The notes below the pieces were generated by a model, which was not told the origin of the DNA, ran no database searches, and saw nothing but the letters and a program-made list of their open reading frames with translations. A DNA stretch of 64,000 nt, taken from contig NZ_BLAJ01000003.1 of assembly GCF_009176305.1 (NCBI RefSeq), forward strand, positions 496,001-560,000. The letters run 5' to 3'. This document shows, piece by piece, positions 51,746-60,187 of this stretch; position 1 is the stretch's first letter, and each line of letters starts with the position of its first letter. This stretch comes from Martinezella dioscoreae. Lineage in GTDB: Bacteria; Pseudomonadota; Alphaproteobacteria; Rhizobiales; Rhizobiaceae. A program made the translations under genes and the position numbers.

Positions 51746-52367
51746 TTCATCCTCACTGCAGAATCCTTTTCGGCAGCGCCGCAGGGAGCGCACGCTTTCC
51801 GAAATCATTCTGGCTTAGATAGTAGAGAGGCGGGACTTCGCCAAACGAAATTCGGGACGCCGTCGATAAAATGCGTCTTCGTTGCGGCCGGCAGGTCCGC
51901 CGGGTCCATAAAGAACCCTTACCAGCCGCAACGCGCTCCCAATTCGGGAAGACATGATCGCGGGCCGAGATAAAACACTCGTCTGAAAGGAATAGGGCAA
52001 AGGCGCGAAAATCGTCCCACAAGCGCGCCCGAAATTGCTAAGCGTGTTAAATAAGCAACAACCGCCGCCGACCCCCTCGCCGGGAGAAGCTATGGCGACG
52101 GGGCATCGGCGACGGTCGTTTGATCCGCGCACGTTTCATCGGCGCTGTTATCAAAGTCCCCTCTGGACCTCTGTCTTTTTATAAGCAGGAAGCGTGCCAG
52201 TTTTCAGAAAACCAGGGAAATAACGGTATTTCAATTGGTTAATCGCTGTCCGCCTGGATCGGCATGATCGATCATCGCCATGGGGTTCATCATATTTTAT
52301 TCGCAGCGCACAAAATTCATTCACACGCTGCTCGAATCTCGATCATCACGTCGAGACGACAATGTCA
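51746..52367. other. Long intergenic region between mrp and the LuxR-type gene
   Basis: About 620 bp with no convincing coding frame on either strand; the frames present are short and Arg/Pro-rich. Its mrp-proximal end should hold the mrp promoter. Around 52200-52330 it becomes AT-rich. I see no tRNA, no clear small-RNA hairpin with T-tract, and no repeat shared with the other intergenic elements. Confidence 0.4.
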
Positions 52368-53108
52368 TTATTTGATCAATCCAACGCGCAAAGCCTTGGC
52401 GACGGCCTGAGTGCGGTTGACGGTGTCGAGCTTTTTGGTGGCGCGGTTGAGGTAGTGATTGACCGTATGTTCGGACAGAGACAGGATTTCGGCGATCTCG
52501 GCGCTGGTCTTTCCGGCCGCTGTCCAGTTCAGGCAATCGATCTCCCGGTCGGTCAGGGCATCGACGACGCGAACATCGAGATTGCGGATTTCCGCAAGCC
52601 GGTCATAGACGTGAACTGCTATATAGAAAAGGTCCTTGACCTCCTCCATCGAAAAGAGCTCGCGATCGCCAGCCAAACAAACCGCGCCGCGAAGACCGGA
52701 GGCATCGTGCGTCGGGAAATAGACGAAGCGCGTCATGCGGAAACGTTCGAACAGAGCCACCACGAGCTGCGACTTGCTCTCCTCGCGATTGGGGCTTGTT
52801 GTCACCTCATAAAGAAAGGGCAGCGTGGAGCCGCGCAGACGCTGCAGCGGGGGGCTGGTCGACAACAGGTTTTCCTGATCGTAGATCGACAGCAGCTCTG
52901 CCGGCCAATTGTTGATGACTGAATTGCTCTGCAGGTCCGAGGACGTAATAGGCGGCAGATTGAGCACCATGAAGGCCCGGCAACGATAGGCCTCCGTCAG
53001 GCCCTTCATGAAACGGAACACATCGAACTGCGTCTTAAGCCTGCTGATTTCCTCGATAAAGTCCCCGCCACGAGGGGACATGCCCGCCTGTATCAATGCC
53101 GCCATCAT
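52368..53108 (-). CDS. LuxR-family transcriptional regulator, orphan
   Basis: 246 residues: an N-terminal domain of autoinducer-binding size (about 15-165) and a C-terminal LuxR helix-turn-helix (about 180-243; LTDREIDCLNWTAAGKTSAE, then LSLSEHTVNHYLNRATKKL). In the sensor part, NWPAELLSIYDQENLLSTSP aligns with the acyl-homoserine-lactone pocket, but the usual Asp-Pro is replaced by Ser-Pro, so the ligand may differ. No luxI-type synthase is in the window, making it a solo. The start is the first of two adjacent ATGs. Targets unknown. Confidence 0.82.
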   Translation of the reverse strand: MMAALIQAGMSPRGGDFIEEISRLKTQFDVFRFMKGLTEAYRCRAFMVLNLPPITSSDLQSNSVINNWPAELLSIYDQENLLSTSPPLQRLRGSTLPFLYEVTTSPNREESKSQLVVALFERFRMTRFVYFPTHDASGLRGAVCLAGDRELFSMEEVKDLFYIAVHVYDRLAEIRNLDVRVVDALTDREIDCLNWTAAGKTSAEIAEILSLSEHTVNHYLNRATKKLDTVNRTQAVAKALRVGLIK

Positions 53109-53429
53109 CAGTCTTCTTTATGTAAAAGAGGAAGAAAATACGAAACTTCCGTCTCTTGTCCCTCACGATTATCGTACGGCAGCCGGTCTCAGCCGCTCGG
53201 CAAAATATAAGTTTTCCAAAATCACGACTGCATCAACGCCCGTTACTATTATGTTCGCCCAACACCTCGCCAAATCCTGTATGGTTCCAATAATCACTTG
53301 CGGATAATGGCAGTTCTTCCGCATATCTCAACAGTAAAATTCAAGATAAACGAGCAATTTCGCTAAGATCAGGCACCGACAGCATTAAATCCGCGAGTTT
53401 CCGACAGCCGTTGCGCGAAATTTATGGAG
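53109..53429. other. Intergenic region upstream of the LuxR-type gene
   Basis: About 320 bp between two minus-strand regulators. It contains the presumed LuxR-gene promoter. AT-rich stretches occur near 53190-53240 and 53320-53380. I find no clean lux-box palindrome, RNA gene or coding frame. Confidence 0.35.
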
Positions 53430-54245
53430 TCAGCGCTTAGGCCCCATGCGGTTGCGCATGTCCGTCATGATCGAATCAGCAGCAGCAACCACCAAAGGCG
53501 CCCATGCCTGCAACTTTTCCAGTGTGACGCGATAGGCTGGGCCGGTCACCGAGACGCCGGCCAGCATATGCCCATCGTCGGAACGGATCGGGGCGGCAAC
53601 GCAGCAAATGCCGCTTTCATGCTCCTCGAGATCGAAGGCATAGCCTCGCTTCCTGATTTCCGAAACATCGACAAGCAGCTCCGAGACATTGCGAAGCGTA
53701 TGCTCGGTATAAGGGCGATATTCGAGGCATGAGATTCTCGCATCCAGCTCGGCATCGTCGAGCGCGGAAAGCGCCGCCTTGCCGACACCGGTACAATAGG
53801 CCGGAGATGCATTGCCGACCTGCGAATACATGCGTACGGATTGGCGACCCTCGACCTTGTCGAGATAGATGACCTCCGTGCCACGCAGGACGCCAAGATG
53901 GACGGTTTCGCCGGTCACCTCCTGCAGGCGGTGCAGATGTGGCTCAGCAACCGCGCGAAACTCGTTGCGCGCCCAGCTGCGCGAGGCAAGCGTCAAGAGC
54001 CGCAATCCAATCAGATAACGACCATCGCGGTCGACCTCCAGCAGCCCTTCCTCGACAAGGTGCGACAATTGGCGATGCAATGTGCCGCGCGGCTGATCGG
54101 AGAGCGAAAGGATGTCGGTAAAGCGCATCGGGCCATCGGCGAGCGCGACGAGATCGAGCAGGGAGACGAGCTTTCCCAGCGTTCCGGTTTCCCGGTCGCG
54201 ATGCCCTTTATTTTTTCCACCCTCTGAACCCAGATCCATGTTCAT
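53430..54245 (-). CDS. IclR-family transcriptional regulator of the adjacent sugar-acid operon
   Basis: 271 residues: a winged helix (about 25-90, LADGPMRFTDILSLSDQP then RGTLHRQLSHLVEEGLLEV) and an IclR effector-binding domain (about 100-260, GETVHLGVLRGTEVIYLDKV, GVGKAALSAL, GICCVAAPIRSDDG). It is transcribed divergently from the SDR-dgoK-dgoA-lactonase operon, so it most likely represses that operon and responds to an intermediate such as galactonate or 2-keto-3-deoxygalactonate. ATG 54245 is used; ATG 54239 is a near alternative. Confidence 0.9.
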   Translation of the reverse strand: MNMDLGSEGGKNKGHRDRETGTLGKLVSLLDLVALADGPMRFTDILSLSDQPRGTLHRQLSHLVEEGLLEVDRDGRYLIGLRLLTLASRSWARNEFRAVAEPHLHRLQEVTGETVHLGVLRGTEVIYLDKVEGRQSVRMYSQVGNASPAYCTGVGKAALSALDDAELDARISCLEYRPYTEHTLRNVSELLVDVSEIRKRGYAFDLEEHESGICCVAAPIRSDDGHMLAGVSVTGPAYRVTLEKLQAWAPLVVAAADSIMTDMRNRMGPKR

Positions 54246-54274
54246 TCATTTATCTCTGGCAGAGCCGCACTATC

Positions 54275-54304
54275 CTTGACACCGCGCAAGGGTAGATCGA
54301 TAAT
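54275..54304 (+). promoter_or_regulatory. Promoter of the SDR-dgoK-dgoA-lactonase operon
   Basis: CTTGAC at 54275-54280, an 18-bp spacer, and GATAAT at 54299-54304 (five of six to TATAAT). It is about 60 bp before the SDR start and just upstream of the candidate IclR operator. Confidence 0.6.
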
Positions 54305-54322
54305 TCCATATAGTCAAATTAT

Positions 54323-54339
54323 GTTCCGAATAATGGAAC
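54323..54339. promoter_or_regulatory. Candidate IclR operator
   Basis: GTTCC-N7-GGAAC, an interrupted dyad with AT-rich centre, just after the predicted transcription start of the sugar-acid operon. IclR proteins bind short pseudo-palindromes of this size. Position predicts repression. A second TTCC half-site occurs at 54304-54307. Confidence 0.55.
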
Positions 54340-54363
54340 TTTCGATTGATCGGGAGGAAACAT

Positions 54364-55134
54364 TTGGTGGATACTCAGGCGCAATTTCCCGATCTGAAAG
54401 ATCGCACCGTCCTCATCACCGGCGGCGGCTCCGGCATCGGCGCAAGCCTTGTGGAGGCCTTTGCCAAACAGGGCGCAAAGGTTGCCTTCATCGATATCAT
54501 CGAAGAAGCGAGCAAGGCACTGGCGGCCAAGCTTTCGACGCAATCCGCCCATCCTGTCTCCTTCTATCACGCCGACCTGCGTGATGTCAGCGCGATCAAA
54601 AGCACGGTTGCTGCGGTTGAGTCCGATCTCGGGGCGGTCCGCGTCCTCGTCAACAATGCAGCCTGGGACGACCGGCACGATATCGACACCACGACCGAAG
54701 AATACTGGGACAACAATCAGGCAATCAACCTGAAGCAGGTCTTCTTCGTCTCGCAGGCGGCTGCACCCGGCATGCGCGCCGCCGGCGGCGGGGCCATCAT
54801 CAATTTCTCCTCGATCGTCTTCAAGATGAACCCGCCGCTGCTGTCCTCCTACGCGACCGCGAAGTCCGGTATCATCGGGTTGACCAAGAGCTTTGCCGGG
54901 CGCTTCGGTCCCGAGAACATCCGCGTCAATGCCGTCCTGCCGGGAATGATCGTCACCAAGCGACAGCTCGACCTCTGGCTGACCGAAGAGGGCATGGCGA
55001 AGACGATAGACCGGCAATGCCTGAAGCGCGTGCTGAGCGCCGACGATCTGGTCGGTCCGGTGCTCTTCCTGGCTTCGGACTGCTCCGGCGCCATGACCGG
55101 ACAAGCTATCACCGTCGACGGCGGTATTTTCTAA
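54364..55134 (+). CDS. SDR family oxidoreductase, probable sugar 1-dehydrogenase
   Basis: 256 residues of the classical short-chain dehydrogenase fold. The cofactor loop is TVLITGGGSGIGASLVEAF (about 14-32), NNAA follows, the catalytic Ser is in IINFSSIVF and the YxxxK pair is in YATAKSG. The C-terminal GQAITVDGGIF is typical. Start is TTG 54364 or GTG 54367, behind GGGAGG. Operon mates act on galactonate derivatives, so this enzyme probably oxidises galactose (or a related sugar) to the lactone; L-arabinose or fucose dehydrogenases look alike, so the substrate is inferred from context. Confidence 0.85.
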   Translation: MVDTQAQFPDLKDRTVLITGGGSGIGASLVEAFAKQGAKVAFIDIIEEASKALAAKLSTQSAHPVSFYHADLRDVSAIKSTVAAVESDLGAVRVLVNNAAWDDRHDIDTTTEEYWDNNQAINLKQVFFVSQAAAPGMRAAGGGAIINFSSIVFKMNPPLLSSYATAKSGIIGLTKSFAGRFGPENIRVNAVLPGMIVTKRQLDLWLTEEGMAKTIDRQCLKRVLSADDLVGPVLFLASDCSGAMTGQAITVDGGIF

Positions 55135-55171
55135 TCTCAAGAGTTCTGACGTAAGACTTGGAGCATTTCTC

Positions 55172-56104
55172 ATGACGAAACCCGCATATGTCGCGGTGGA
55201 CTGGGGCACCAGCAGTTTCCGGCTGTGGCTGATCGGCGAAGACAGCAGCATATTGGCGGAGCGCCGCAGCGGCGAAGGCATGACCACGGCGGCCCAGACC
55301 GGCTTTGCCAAGGTCCTGCAATCGCATCTCGACGCCATATCCGCACCGGACGCCCTTCCCGTCATCGTCTGCGGCATGGCCGGAGCGCGCCAGGGCTGGG
55401 TGGAAGCCGGATATATCGACACGCCGACCTCACTTGCCGCCATCCTGACAGGCGCCGTTTCCGTGCCCGGACAATCCCGCGACGTGCGCATCCTGCCGGG
55501 TCTCGCACAGCGAAGCCAGCAGGTGCCCGATGTCATGCGCGGCGAGGAAACGCAGCTGCTCGGCGCGATTGCCGCCTATGCGAAGGGCGAACAGCTCGTG
55601 TGCATGCCGGGAACGCATTCGAAATGGGTGCGCGTGCTGGATGGCCAGGTGACAGGTTTTTCCACCTTCATGACGGGCGAGCTTTTCGACGTCATTACCA
55701 AGCACAGCATCCTGTCGCATGCCGTTGCCGGCGCTGCGGACATGCCTCCCGACACGAAGGCGTTCGAGGCTGCCCTTAAGACGGCCCTCGACAAGCCGGC
55801 CCTCGTCACCAACCTGCTGTTCACGGCCCGCTCCGGCCAGCTCCTGAACGGGCTTACGGCCGCCGGCGCCCAGGCACTGATCTCGGGCACCCTGATCGGT
55901 GCGGAAATCGCCGGCGCGCTCGCTTCGGCGGGGCAGAATGCGACCATCACGCTGGTCGCTTCCGGCCGCCTCCAGGCGCTCTATGAAGACGCCTTCCGCA
56001 CCCTCTCCCTCAATTACAAGACCATCGATGCCGATGCCGCCGTCCGTCGCGGACTGTCCGCTGCGGCCGAAGCGATCTGGTTCAAGAAAGAAAGCAAAAG
56101 CTGA
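55172..56104 (+). CDS. dgoK: 2-dehydro-3-deoxygalactonokinase
   Basis: 310 residues; phosphorylates 2-keto-3-deoxy-galactonate at C6. The N terminus AVDWGTSSFRLWLIGEDSSI carries the ASKHA-type phosphate-binding loop. Other DgoK features: VIVCGMAGARQGWVEAGYID, MRGEETQLLGAI, CMPGTHSKWVRV and STFMTGELFDVITKHSIL. ATG 55172 follows CTTGGAGCATTTCTC. The TGA stop overlaps the dgoA ATG by one base (TGATG), indicating translational coupling in the pathway. Confidence 0.93.
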   Translation: MTKPAYVAVDWGTSSFRLWLIGEDSSILAERRSGEGMTTAAQTGFAKVLQSHLDAISAPDALPVIVCGMAGARQGWVEAGYIDTPTSLAAILTGAVSVPGQSRDVRILPGLAQRSQQVPDVMRGEETQLLGAIAAYAKGEQLVCMPGTHSKWVRVLDGQVTGFSTFMTGELFDVITKHSILSHAVAGAADMPPDTKAFEAALKTALDKPALVTNLLFTARSGQLLNGLTAAGAQALISGTLIGAEIAGALASAGQNATITLVASGRLQALYEDAFRTLSLNYKTIDADAAVRRGLSAAAEAIWFKKESKS

Positions 56105-56739
56105 TGACGACCCGCACTCCCTTCCCGCCCATGAAGCGCCCGCTCATTGCCATTCTTCGCGGCATCAAGCCGGAGGAGACGGCCGATATCGTCGGCACGC
56201 TGATCGAAACAGGTTTCACGGCAATCGAAATTCCGCTGAATTCGCCGGAGCCGTTCCGCTCTATCGAGATCGCCGCCAAGATGGCGCCTGCGGATTGCCT
56301 GATCGGCGCAGGCACGGTGCTGACGGTGGAAGACGTCGACAGGCTGGATGGCGCCGGCGGCAAGCTCTTGGTGACACCGAATGTCGAGCCTGCGGTCATC
56401 AGCCGCGCCCGCGACAAAGGCATGGTGACGATGCCGGGTGTGTTCACCGCCACGGAAGCGCTTTCGGCCGCCTGCGCCGGTGCCACCGGTCTCAAATTCT
56501 TCCCCGCCGGCGTGCTCGGCGCCTCCGGCATCACAGCCATTCGCGCCGTCTTGCCGCCTGAGCTCATCATTGCCGCGGTCGGCGGCGTCTCAGACAAGAA
56601 TTTCGCCGATTACACCAAGGCCGGCGTGCTCGCCTTCGGCCTCGGCACCAGTCTTTACAAGCCGGGAATGACGGCCGCAGAGGTTGCCGAACGTGCCAAG
56701 GTCACCATTTATGCCTATGATGCAGCCGTAGGAGCCTGA
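56104..56739 (+). CDS. dgoA: 2-dehydro-3-deoxy-6-phosphogalactonate aldolase
   Basis: 211 residues; a class I KDPG/KDPGal aldolase TIM barrel that splits KDPGal into pyruvate and glyceraldehyde 3-phosphate. The conserved Glu lies in LIETGFTAIEIPLNSP, the Schiff-base Lys in TGLKFFPAGVLG (about 126-137), and phosphate binding in AVGGVSDKNFADY. Length and the RGIKPEE segment favour the DgoA branch over Eda. It is translationally coupled to dgoK, and the lactonase follows after 3 bp. Confidence 0.93.
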   Translation: MTTRTPFPPMKRPLIAILRGIKPEETADIVGTLIETGFTAIEIPLNSPEPFRSIEIAAKMAPADCLIGAGTVLTVEDVDRLDGAGGKLLVTPNVEPAVISRARDKGMVTMPGVFTATEALSAACAGATGLKFFPAGVLGASGITAIRAVLPPELIIAAVGGVSDKNFADYTKAGVLAFGLGTSLYKPGMTAAEVAERAKVTIYAYDAAVGA

Positions 56740-56742
56740 TCT

Positions 56743-57630
56743 ATGACCGATATTCATGATTTCCAGGGCAATATTCTCTGCAACACGTCCTCCGTCCTGG
56801 GAGAAGGCCCGACCTACGACCCCGATACAGACACCGTGTGGTGGTTCAACATCCTCGGCAAGGAACTGCACGAACTGCACCTGCCGACCGGAAAGAAACA
56901 GGTTCACGAGCTGCCGATGATGGCAAGCGTGCTGGCTCGCGTCGATGCGGAGCGGCAGATGATCGCCACCGAGCAGGGACTGTTCCTGCGCGATATCGCA
57001 ACCGGCGAATTGAGCTTCTATACGGCCATTGAAGCAGACAAGCCTGAAAACCGTTCCAATGACGGGCGCACGCATGTTTCCGGATCGCTCTGGATCGGCA
57101 CCATGGGCAAGCGCGCCGAGATGCAGGCAGGCGCGATCTATCATGTCGCCGGCGGCAAGGTTACGAAGATCTTCGACCAGATCAGCATTCCGAATTCCAT
57201 CTGCTTTTCTCCCGATGGCACGATCGGCTATTTCACCGATACCCGCGTCAGTCAGCTGATGCGCGTGCTCGTCGACCCCGAGACGGGACTCCCGACCGGC
57301 GAGCCGATCGTCATGGTCGACAGCATGGAAGATCCTGGCGGCCTTGATGGTTCGGTCTGCGACGCGGACGGCTATATCTGGAATGCGCGCTGGGGTTCCG
57401 GCTTCGTCGACAAATACAGCCCGGACGGCCTGCGCATCGAGCGCTATCGCGTGCCCGCCATGCAGCCCTCCTGCCCCGCCTTCATCGGCAAGAATGCGGA
57501 CCGGCTGGCCGTGACGACCGCCTGGGAAGGCTTGGATGAGGAAGCGCGCTCCATGCAGCCGCAGGCGGGTGCTCTTCTGGAACTCGGCCTGACGGTGAAG
57601 GGCGTTTTCGACCCTCCATACAAGCTTTGA
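56743..57630 (+). CDS. SMP-30/gluconolactonase family lactonase
   Basis: 295 residues of the six-bladed SMP-30/LRE propeller. The metal-site Glu is in SVLGEGPTYDPDTDTVWWFN (about 16-35), the Asn/Asp ligands in NDGRTHVSGSLWIGTMGK and IPNSICFSPDGTIGYFTDT, and the Asp/Gly blade ends in DPGGLDGSVCDADGYIW. In this operon it would open galactono-1,4-lactone made by the SDR enzyme to galactonate. It is last in the operon. The galactonate dehydratase needed next is not in the window. Confidence 0.9.
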   Translation: MTDIHDFQGNILCNTSSVLGEGPTYDPDTDTVWWFNILGKELHELHLPTGKKQVHELPMMASVLARVDAERQMIATEQGLFLRDIATGELSFYTAIEADKPENRSNDGRTHVSGSLWIGTMGKRAEMQAGAIYHVAGGKVTKIFDQISIPNSICFSPDGTIGYFTDTRVSQLMRVLVDPETGLPTGEPIVMVDSMEDPGGLDGSVCDADGYIWNARWGSGFVDKYSPDGLRIERYRVPAMQPSCPAFIGKNADRLAVTTAWEGLDEEARSMQPQAGALLELGLTVKGVFDPPYKL

Positions 57631-57981
57631 TTGAAATCCCTCCTCAGCCGTTCGATGCGGAAGAGGAGATTACTTCTATGATCGATGCGATATCCAGCTT
57701 TTCCGGCTTGCGAAAAAACCGCGATCCGCATCGATCCATTCTCTAATTCGGCCAATCCCCAGGTTGTTTCTCAAAACGTCGACCCGCTGTTTTCATGCTA
57801 TATTCCGTCCGTTTTCAACTTCCGCCTGTTGGCTTCTGCAACTTTTGACGGAACCAAAACCTCACTAATCCATTTGCCCTTATGACCGGTACGATGAAGG
57901 CCGGCAAACGGAGGTTTCACCGCGCTGGTCAGCATGCGCGCCCGATAAAGCATGCCCATCGGAATGAAAGGTAGGTTCACG
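57631..57981. other. Intergenic region between the lactonase and PRC-barrel genes
   Basis: About 350 bp. An imperfect dyad (CTCCTC...GAGGAG) lies near 57641-57670, just after the lactonase stop, without a T-tract. The rest presumably carries the PRC-barrel promoter. No RNA gene or reliable open frame is seen. Confidence 0.35.
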
Positions 57982-58617
57982 ATGACTGGGAAACTCTTCA
58001 CTTCTGTCGCTGCAGGCGCAATCTTCGCCACGGCCTCGGTACTTTCGCCGATGGCGTTCGCTCAAGCGCAACAACCGTCGAACGGGGGAGCCGGCAATAC
58101 CGGCAACAATGCGCCAATGACGCAATCCGCCCCGGCGACACCGGATGCCACAAAGCCGAATAACCCGACGCCGCAAACCAAGGCTCAGGCACCCGCACCG
58201 TCGCCAGGCGCCGAACAGGCCGGCGGCTACATGACCACGCAGTCGGCCGATCAGATCAGTGCCAGGACCTATATGGGCCAGTCTGTCTATAACGGCCAGA
58301 ATGAAAGCATCGGCAGCATCAACGACCTGATCCTGCAGAAGCAGGGCGGTGTTATCGCCGCGGTCGTCGGCGTCGGCGGTTTCCTTGGCCTCGGCCAGAA
58401 AAACGTCGCCGTACCGTTCGACAAGATCAACGCCACGCAGAATCCGCAGGACGGCACCGTCAAGCTCACGACGACCGAAACGGCCGACTCGCTGAAGGCT
58501 GCCCCAGAATTCAAGACCCTGTCGATGCAGGCTTCCGAAAAGGCGGCACAATCGTCCGGTACGTCGACAATGCCGGCCACCGACAACACCACGACTTCGT
58601 CGACCACCAACAAGTAA
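57982..58617 (+). CDS. Secreted PRC-barrel domain protein
   Basis: 211 residues: a signal peptide (TSVAAGAIFATASVLSPMAF then AQAQ), a low-complexity Asn/Gln/Pro/Thr linker (about 27-85), and a PRC-barrel domain (about 95-165; RTYMGQSVYNGQNESIGSI then DLILQKQGGVIAAVVGVGG). The C-terminal tail is Thr/Ser-rich. PRC barrels in exported rhizobial proteins are common and of unclear role, sometimes stress-related. ATG 57982 follows AAAGGTAGG; ATG 57964 would add six residues overlapping that site. A terminator follows. Confidence 0.85.
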   Translation: MTGKLFTSVAAGAIFATASVLSPMAFAQAQQPSNGGAGNTGNNAPMTQSAPATPDATKPNNPTPQTKAQAPAPSPGAEQAGGYMTTQSADQISARTYMGQSVYNGQNESIGSINDLILQKQGGVIAAVVGVGGFLGLGQKNVAVPFDKINATQNPQDGTVKLTTTETADSLKAAPEFKTLSMQASEKAAQSSGTSTMPATDNTTTSSTTNK

Positions 58618-58643
58618 CTATCGACAAAGGTTGGACGAAATAC

Positions 58644-58676
58644 GGAAGCGGCGGCCTTATGGGCCGCCGCTTTCTT
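58644..58676 (+). terminator. Rho-independent terminator after the PRC-barrel gene
   Basis: AAGCGGCGGCC, loop TTATG, GGCCGCCGCTT (58646-58672), then TCTTTGACC. The stem is an 11-bp perfect match; the T-tract is short. It sits between convergent genes. Confidence 0.75.
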
Positions 58677-58704
58677 TGACCATCTTTCACCCTACTTTTT
58701 GGGA

Positions 58705-60060
58705 TTAGGCAATTTCGCGTTCGTGGCTGAGATCGAAATAATGGGTCTGCAGGTAGCGAAGCGTCGCAGCGCTATCGACCGGCTTTCCAAAATAGTAGCC
58801 CTGCCCCATGGCGCAGCCCAGTGCCTTCAGCTTCGCCGCTTCAGCATGGTCCTCGATACCTTCCGCGACCACACGCAGGTCAAGCCCTTCGCACATGGCA
58901 AGAACAGCCTTGATAATGTGCTCGGAGGCCCTGTCCGAATTCATGCGCGAGACGAAGGCCCGATCGATCTTGACCTTGTCGAAAATGAATTCGCGCAAGC
59001 GTCCAAGGCTGGACTGACCGGTGCCGAAATCATCGAGAGAGATGCGCACGCCGACCGCTCGAAGATCGGCGATGATGCGATGGGCGGTATCGGCCGAGCT
59101 CATGACCGCCGTTTCCGTGATTTCAAGTTCGAGGCGGTGCGGGTCCAGACCGGCGCGTGTCAGGATGGCGAGAATGCTGCTGCTGGTGCCGGGATCCATC
59201 AGCTGCGCCGAGGAGAGATTGAAGGACAGAAACAGTTCGCGCGGCCACGAGAGCGCCGCCTCCGCCGCTTTTCGCAGCAGCGTCTCGGATAGCGCATCGA
59301 TAAAGCCTCGTTCCTCGGCAAGCGGCACGAAGACAGCCGGTGAGACAAAGCCGAGATCCGGATCGTTCCAACGCGCCAGGGCCTCGAAACCGAGAACCAT
59401 GTTGTTGGCAAGCGAGACGATCGGCTGGAAATGCACATCGATGAAGTCGGAAATGATGGCGTTGCGCAGCGCCTGCTCCAGCTGCGTCGCACGCTTCATC
59501 TCCTGCGCAATCTCTCTGGAATAGACGGTGATCTGGCCGCGGCCGCGACGCTTGGAGCGATAGAGCGCCGTATCCGCATTTTTCAGGAGATCGTCGAATT
59601 CTTCTCCGGCGAAAGGATGAATGGCAAAGCCGAAGGATGCGGAAAGGCGGACATTGCGATCGCCGAGATCATAGGGCGCCGACAGCACTTCGCGGATCAT
59701 CTGCCCGAATTTCTCGGCGCCGACGCGTTCGAAGACAAGCGGCAGTACAAAGGCGAATTCATCGCCGTCGTGACGCGTCACCAGTGCGCCGTCGGGTATG
59801 CAGGCCTTCAGACGATGAGCAACCTGGCAGAGGATCTCATCGCCCGCGTCGACGCCGAACAGGTCATTGATCGGCTTGAAGGCATCGAGATTGACGATGC
59901 CGATCGTAAAGGGTGCGGGATCGCCGGCACGCTCAAGCGAAAGCGCGCGCGCACGCTCGCGCATGCGATGGCGATTGCCCAACCCGGTGAGCGGATCGGT
60001 ATAAGCGGTTGCCTGCGGCTGCTGATTGACTGGCCCCGGCAGCATCTCAGTCGATTTCAT
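58705..60060 (-). CDS. GGDEF-EAL domain protein (cyclic-di-GMP turnover)
   Basis: 451 residues, soluble: a GGDEF domain (about 20-185) followed by an EAL domain (about 200-445). The active-site loop reads RHDGDEFAFVLP, a DGDEF variant in place of GGDEF, while the EAL motif GFEALARWNDPDLGFV and the DDFGTGQSSL and ELEITETAVM segments look complete. The EAL half is therefore probably an active phosphodiesterase, and the cyclase half could be active or only a GTP sensor. There is no transmembrane or PAS input domain. ATG 60060 is used; the 13 upstream residues are not family-like. Confidence 0.88.
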   Translation of the reverse strand: MKSTEMLPGPVNQQPQATAYTDPLTGLGNRHRMRERARALSLERAGDPAPFTIGIVNLDAFKPINDLFGVDAGDEILCQVAHRLKACIPDGALVTRHDGDEFAFVLPLVFERVGAEKFGQMIREVLSAPYDLGDRNVRLSASFGFAIHPFAGEEFDDLLKNADTALYRSKRRGRGQITVYSREIAQEMKRATQLEQALRNAIISDFIDVHFQPIVSLANNMVLGFEALARWNDPDLGFVSPAVFVPLAEERGFIDALSETLLRKAAEAALSWPRELFLSFNLSSAQLMDPGTSSSILAILTRAGLDPHRLELEITETAVMSSADTAHRIIADLRAVGVRISLDDFGTGQSSLGRLREFIFDKVKIDRAFVSRMNSDRASEHIIKAVLAMCEGLDLRVVAEGIEDHAEAAKLKALGCAMGQGYYFGKPVDSAATLRYLQTHYFDLSHEREIA

Positions 60061-60187
60061 ATTTGGTTCCGGCCTTTTCTCCACCCGGGTGAAGAGCATG
60101 CCGAGGAAGTCTTAACAAAGGATGCCAAGACGACAGTCATTCGGCGTCGGCGATAAGTTGCCGTCGGGGGTGATATCATTGTAACAT

